From Methanofastidiosum sp. (GTDB lineage: Archaea; Methanobacteriota_B; Thermococci; Methanofastidiosales; Methanofastidiosaceae): DNA of 64,000 nt. Shown one piece after another: positions 62,130 to 64,000 of this stretch. Under the pieces are notes generated by a model. It did no database searches, had not been told where the DNA came from, and saw nothing but the letters and a program-made list of their open reading frames with translations. Each line of letters starts with the position of its first letter. Positions within the stretch are counted from its first letter, which is position 1. The stretch is taken from contig DAOSDU010000003.1 in NCBI GenBank assembly GCA_035362715.1, positions 1 to 64,000 of the forward strand, given 5' to 3'. The position numbers were made by a program, and so were the translations under genes.

Positions 62130-62786
62130 ATGAAAAAAATTAAAATATTATTCGTGATAGTTGTTTTAGCATTTTCCACGTTTTCTGCTGTTTTAGGAAC
62201 AAGAGTTCTTTCTGAAGAAAGGATAACGACAGACGAAGGGGGCCAAGATGATCCAGCCATATACGGCGACATAGTCGTCTGGAGTGACTATAGAAACGAC
62301 AATGGCGACATCTGGGGTTACAATCTAAAGACAAAGGAAGAGTTCAGAATAACAACAGACACAAAACAACAGATTATGCCAGCCATATACGGCGACATAG
62401 TCGTCTGGAGTGACTATAGAAACGACGACACAGACATCTGGGGTTACAATCTAAAGACAAAGGAAGAGTTCAGAATAACAACAGACACAAAACAACAGAT
62501 TATGCCAGCCATATACGGTGACATAGTCGTCTGGCAAGACGAGAGAAACGACTTTGGTGACATCTGGGGTTACAATCTAAAGACAAAGGAAGAGTTCAGA
62601 ATAACAACAGACTCAAATTCCCAATATGATCCGGCCATATATTGCGATCGTGTAGTTTGGGAAGACGATAGAAACGACTACCAATACGACATCTATCTTG
62701 CATATCTTGACGTTATTTGCGAAACAGCAAAGAAGTCCTTACCAATCGAGCAGATAATGAAGATACTTGGTCTATTACCAAAATAA
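62130..62786 (+). CDS. Exported TolB-like beta-propeller protein with near-identical repeats
   Basis: 218 residues. Signal peptide 1-27, then four tandem 42-residue units, each 'PAIYGDIVVWSDYRND' then 'DIWGYNLKTKEEFRITTD'. The first three are almost identical, the fourth more divergent. Four units are too few for a closed propeller, so it may dimerise or be a contracted allele. The C-terminus 'KSLPIEQIMKILGLLPK' resembles that of the DUF2341 protein at 1.4 kb. ATG 62130 chosen at the signal peptide. Confidence 0.82.
   Translation: MKKIKILFVIVVLAFSTFSAVLGTRVLSEERITTDEGGQDDPAIYGDIVVWSDYRNDNGDIWGYNLKTKEEFRITTDTKQQIMPAIYGDIVVWSDYRNDDTDIWGYNLKTKEEFRITTDTKQQIMPAIYGDIVVWQDERNDFGDIWGYNLKTKEEFRITTDSNSQYDPAIYCDRVVWEDDRNDYQYDIYLAYLDVICETAKKSLPIEQIMKILGLLPK
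62253..62756 (+). repeat. Four tandem 126-bp coding repeats
   Basis: Units begin at 62253, 62379, 62505 and 62631, spaced exactly 126 bases. Copies 1-3 are nearly identical at the DNA level (only scattered substitutions such as in the 'DNG/DDT/DFG' codons); the fourth has diverged. It indicates recent duplication or gene conversion, with possible copy-number change. Confidence 0.93.
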
Positions 62787-62865
62787 TATATTTTATTTAT
62801 TTTTTATTATCCTTTAATTATTTTCTTTGAATACTAGACAATCAAACTATTATTTTTTAGTAGTA

Positions 62866-64000
62866 CTATTTCCATTTTTTCTTAAGATAGTAAAAATAGC
62901 CTATAATTAGAGGAGTTCCAAACCCGCCGTATGCCAGAAGATTCATAGTTCTTGAAGGCAATAATCCAACTACGCCCTCAAAGATCATCATCAATAGAAA
63001 GATGGCTATTGACAATAAGACAAATCTTTTGTCTGGGATAAACTTAACCTTTAAGCTTTTGACTATCAAGGCCATACCAATTATGCAGGATACCATGGTG
63101 GCAAAGGCTGCGCCGTTTATATCATACCTTGGTATGAGCAGATAGTTTAAGATTACATTTATTATAGCTATGAGCACCGTTATCTTCATAGGGGTCCACT
63201 GTTTGCCCATCGCCTGGAGCGAAGTTGAGGCTATATAGAATATGGAGTAGAATAACATGGCAATTGACAGAAGTTTTAGTACCCATCCACCTTCCTCAAC
63301 ACCAAAGAGGAAATATATTATTGGATTTGAAAATGCAAAAAGAGAAAGCGCAACTGGGAGTGTAACATTAAAGGATGCTTTAAGTGAAACAAGTATGTTA
63401 TTGATCCCTTCCTTTTCTATTGATTTTAATTTTGATAGCTCAGGCAGCAATACTGCAGAAAGGGCAATTGCAAACGAGGGAACAATCCCCGCCGTTGGCG
63501 AAGCCATACCATAAATCCCAACAGTCTTTGGTCCAAAGAAGTGGGCCAGAATGTAAATATCTGCATTGAAGAGGAGGACAAGGCTCAAAGAGAATATTGA
63601 GACTGGAATTGCAAATACTAAGATTTTCTTAAACTCCTTGAAATTTTCACTCTTTAAAGTTAGTTTGACGCCGCTCTTTAGAACTAGCAAAAATGATACT
63701 ATTATCCCGATTAGATATCCGCCCACAAGTGCCGCAGAAGCGCCAGAAACTCTGAAGATGAAAGAAAGCGGCACTGAAAGCAGAAAGTAAGAGAATGAAA
63801 GCGCAAATATTGAAGCTGCCATGTAATTTACTTTTTTGACTCCAAGCAAGATCCCTGTAAACACAGAAAATAAAACACCAAGCGGTATCACGAGAAGGAT
63901 TATCTTAAGGGGTGTATCTATCCCATCTCTTATGTCGGAAGAATAAAAACTCATTATAACTGGGGATAGTACAAAGAGCAAGATAAATAGGGCAATTCCG
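62866..64000 (-). CDS. Polysaccharide/lipid flippase (MOP superfamily), 5' end outside window
   Basis: At least 378 residues visible, with many transmembrane helices and the architecture of Wzx/MurJ-like MATE-fold flippases ('AHFFGPKTVGIYGMASPTAG', 'AIALSAVLLPELSKL', 'NVILNYLLIPRYDINGAAFA'). The open frame continues to the right edge of the window, so the N-terminus is missing; the TTG at 63981 is not the true start. Probably exports surface glycan or lipid-linked sugars. Confidence 0.85.
   Translation of the reverse strand, partial: GIALFILLFVLSPVIMSFYSSDIRDGIDTPLKIILLVIPLGVLFSVFTGILLGVKKVNYMAASIFALSFSYFLLSVPLSFIFRVSGASAALVGGYLIGIIVSFLLVLKSGVKLTLKSENFKEFKKILVFAIPVSIFSLSLVLLFNADIYILAHFFGPKTVGIYGMASPTAGIVPSFAIALSAVLLPELSKLKSIEKEGINNILVSLKASFNVTLPVALSLFAFSNPIIYFLFGVEEGGWVLKLLSIAMLFYSIFYIASTSLQAMGKQWTPMKITVLIAIINVILNYLLIPRYDINGAAFATMVSCIIGMALIVKSLKVKFIPDKRFVLLSIAIFLLMMIFEGVVGLLPSRTMNLLAYGGFGTPLIIGYFYYLKKKWK

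Noticed and set aside
1..64000. CRISPR arrays, insertion sequences, tRNA and rRNA genes
   Set aside because: I saw no regularly spaced short repeats, transposase motifs, terminal inverted repeats with target duplications, or rRNA-like sequence. The only tandem repeat is coding (62253-62756).

Overview
The window comes from an AT-rich methanogenic euryarchaeon. Archaeal information-processing genes are everywhere: L10e, L18a/LX, L31e, L39e, L37ae, S19e, eIF6, prefoldin alpha, SRP19, clamp loader RfcS/RfcL, an RPA heterotrimer, Hjc, the exosome with proteasome alpha, and RNA polymerase subunit P. A run of five methanogenesis marker genes (58.4-61.9 kb) belongs to the set used to mature and activate methyl-coenzyme M reductase. 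Together with a bacterial-type single-chain pyruvate:ferredoxin oxidoreductase, this is compatible with a lineage such as Candidatus Methanofastidiosum. That placement is an inference from gene content, not a sequence match. I saw no rRNA, tRNA, CRISPR array or insertion sequence.

Layout: 0-3.4 kb, three exported proteins (beta-helix, DUF2341/LamG, rhodanese). 3.4-8.2 kb, L10e, a HypE-like ATPase, purine/pyrimidine salvage (upp, apt, mtnP) and deoxyhypusine synthase. 8.2-9.9 kb, a minus-strand translation operon (L39e, L31e, eIF6, LX, prefoldin). 10-14.2 kb, small zinc and TPR proteins, nitroreductase, SdpI-like protein, ClC channel. 14.3-16.3 kb, S19e, PDCD5 and a PP-loop ATPase. 16.36-16.58 kb, a probable structured RNA of unknown family. 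16.6-20.3 kb, membrane proteins carrying zinc ribbons, then MscS/DUF432. 22.4-25.8 kb, an osmoprotectant ABC transporter whose ATPase gene is frameshifted. 25.8-30.3 kb, NifJ with a translationally coupled flavoprotein. 32.7-37.0 kb, a thyX, dCMP deaminase, kinase, rfcS, rfcL run linking dTMP supply to replication. 37.2-42.9 kb, mixed metabolic and envelope genes. 43.7-49.4 kb, the exosome/proteasome superoperon. 52-54.7 kb, the RPA operon. 55.6-58.3 kb, a membrane-anchored chelatase-like protein, an OsmC protein and a UbiA prenyltransferase. 58.4-61.9 kb, methanogenesis markers. 62.1 kb to the end, a four-blade propeller protein and the end of a flippase gene.

The most unusual observations are these. 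Several full-length genes lack any ATG/GTG/TTG start at the expected position and instead have ATT (rps19e, a TIGR00725-type gene, a chelatase-like gene) or ACG (apt) just downstream of a Shine-Dalgarno sequence. A folded RNA candidate lies at 16.36-16.58 kb. Two exported proteins 60 kb apart share a C-terminal motif. A CCT-TGA +1 frameshift interrupts the transporter ATPase. A palindromic operator family lies upstream of an 87-residue unknown gene. A cluster of membrane proteins carries zinc ribbons.
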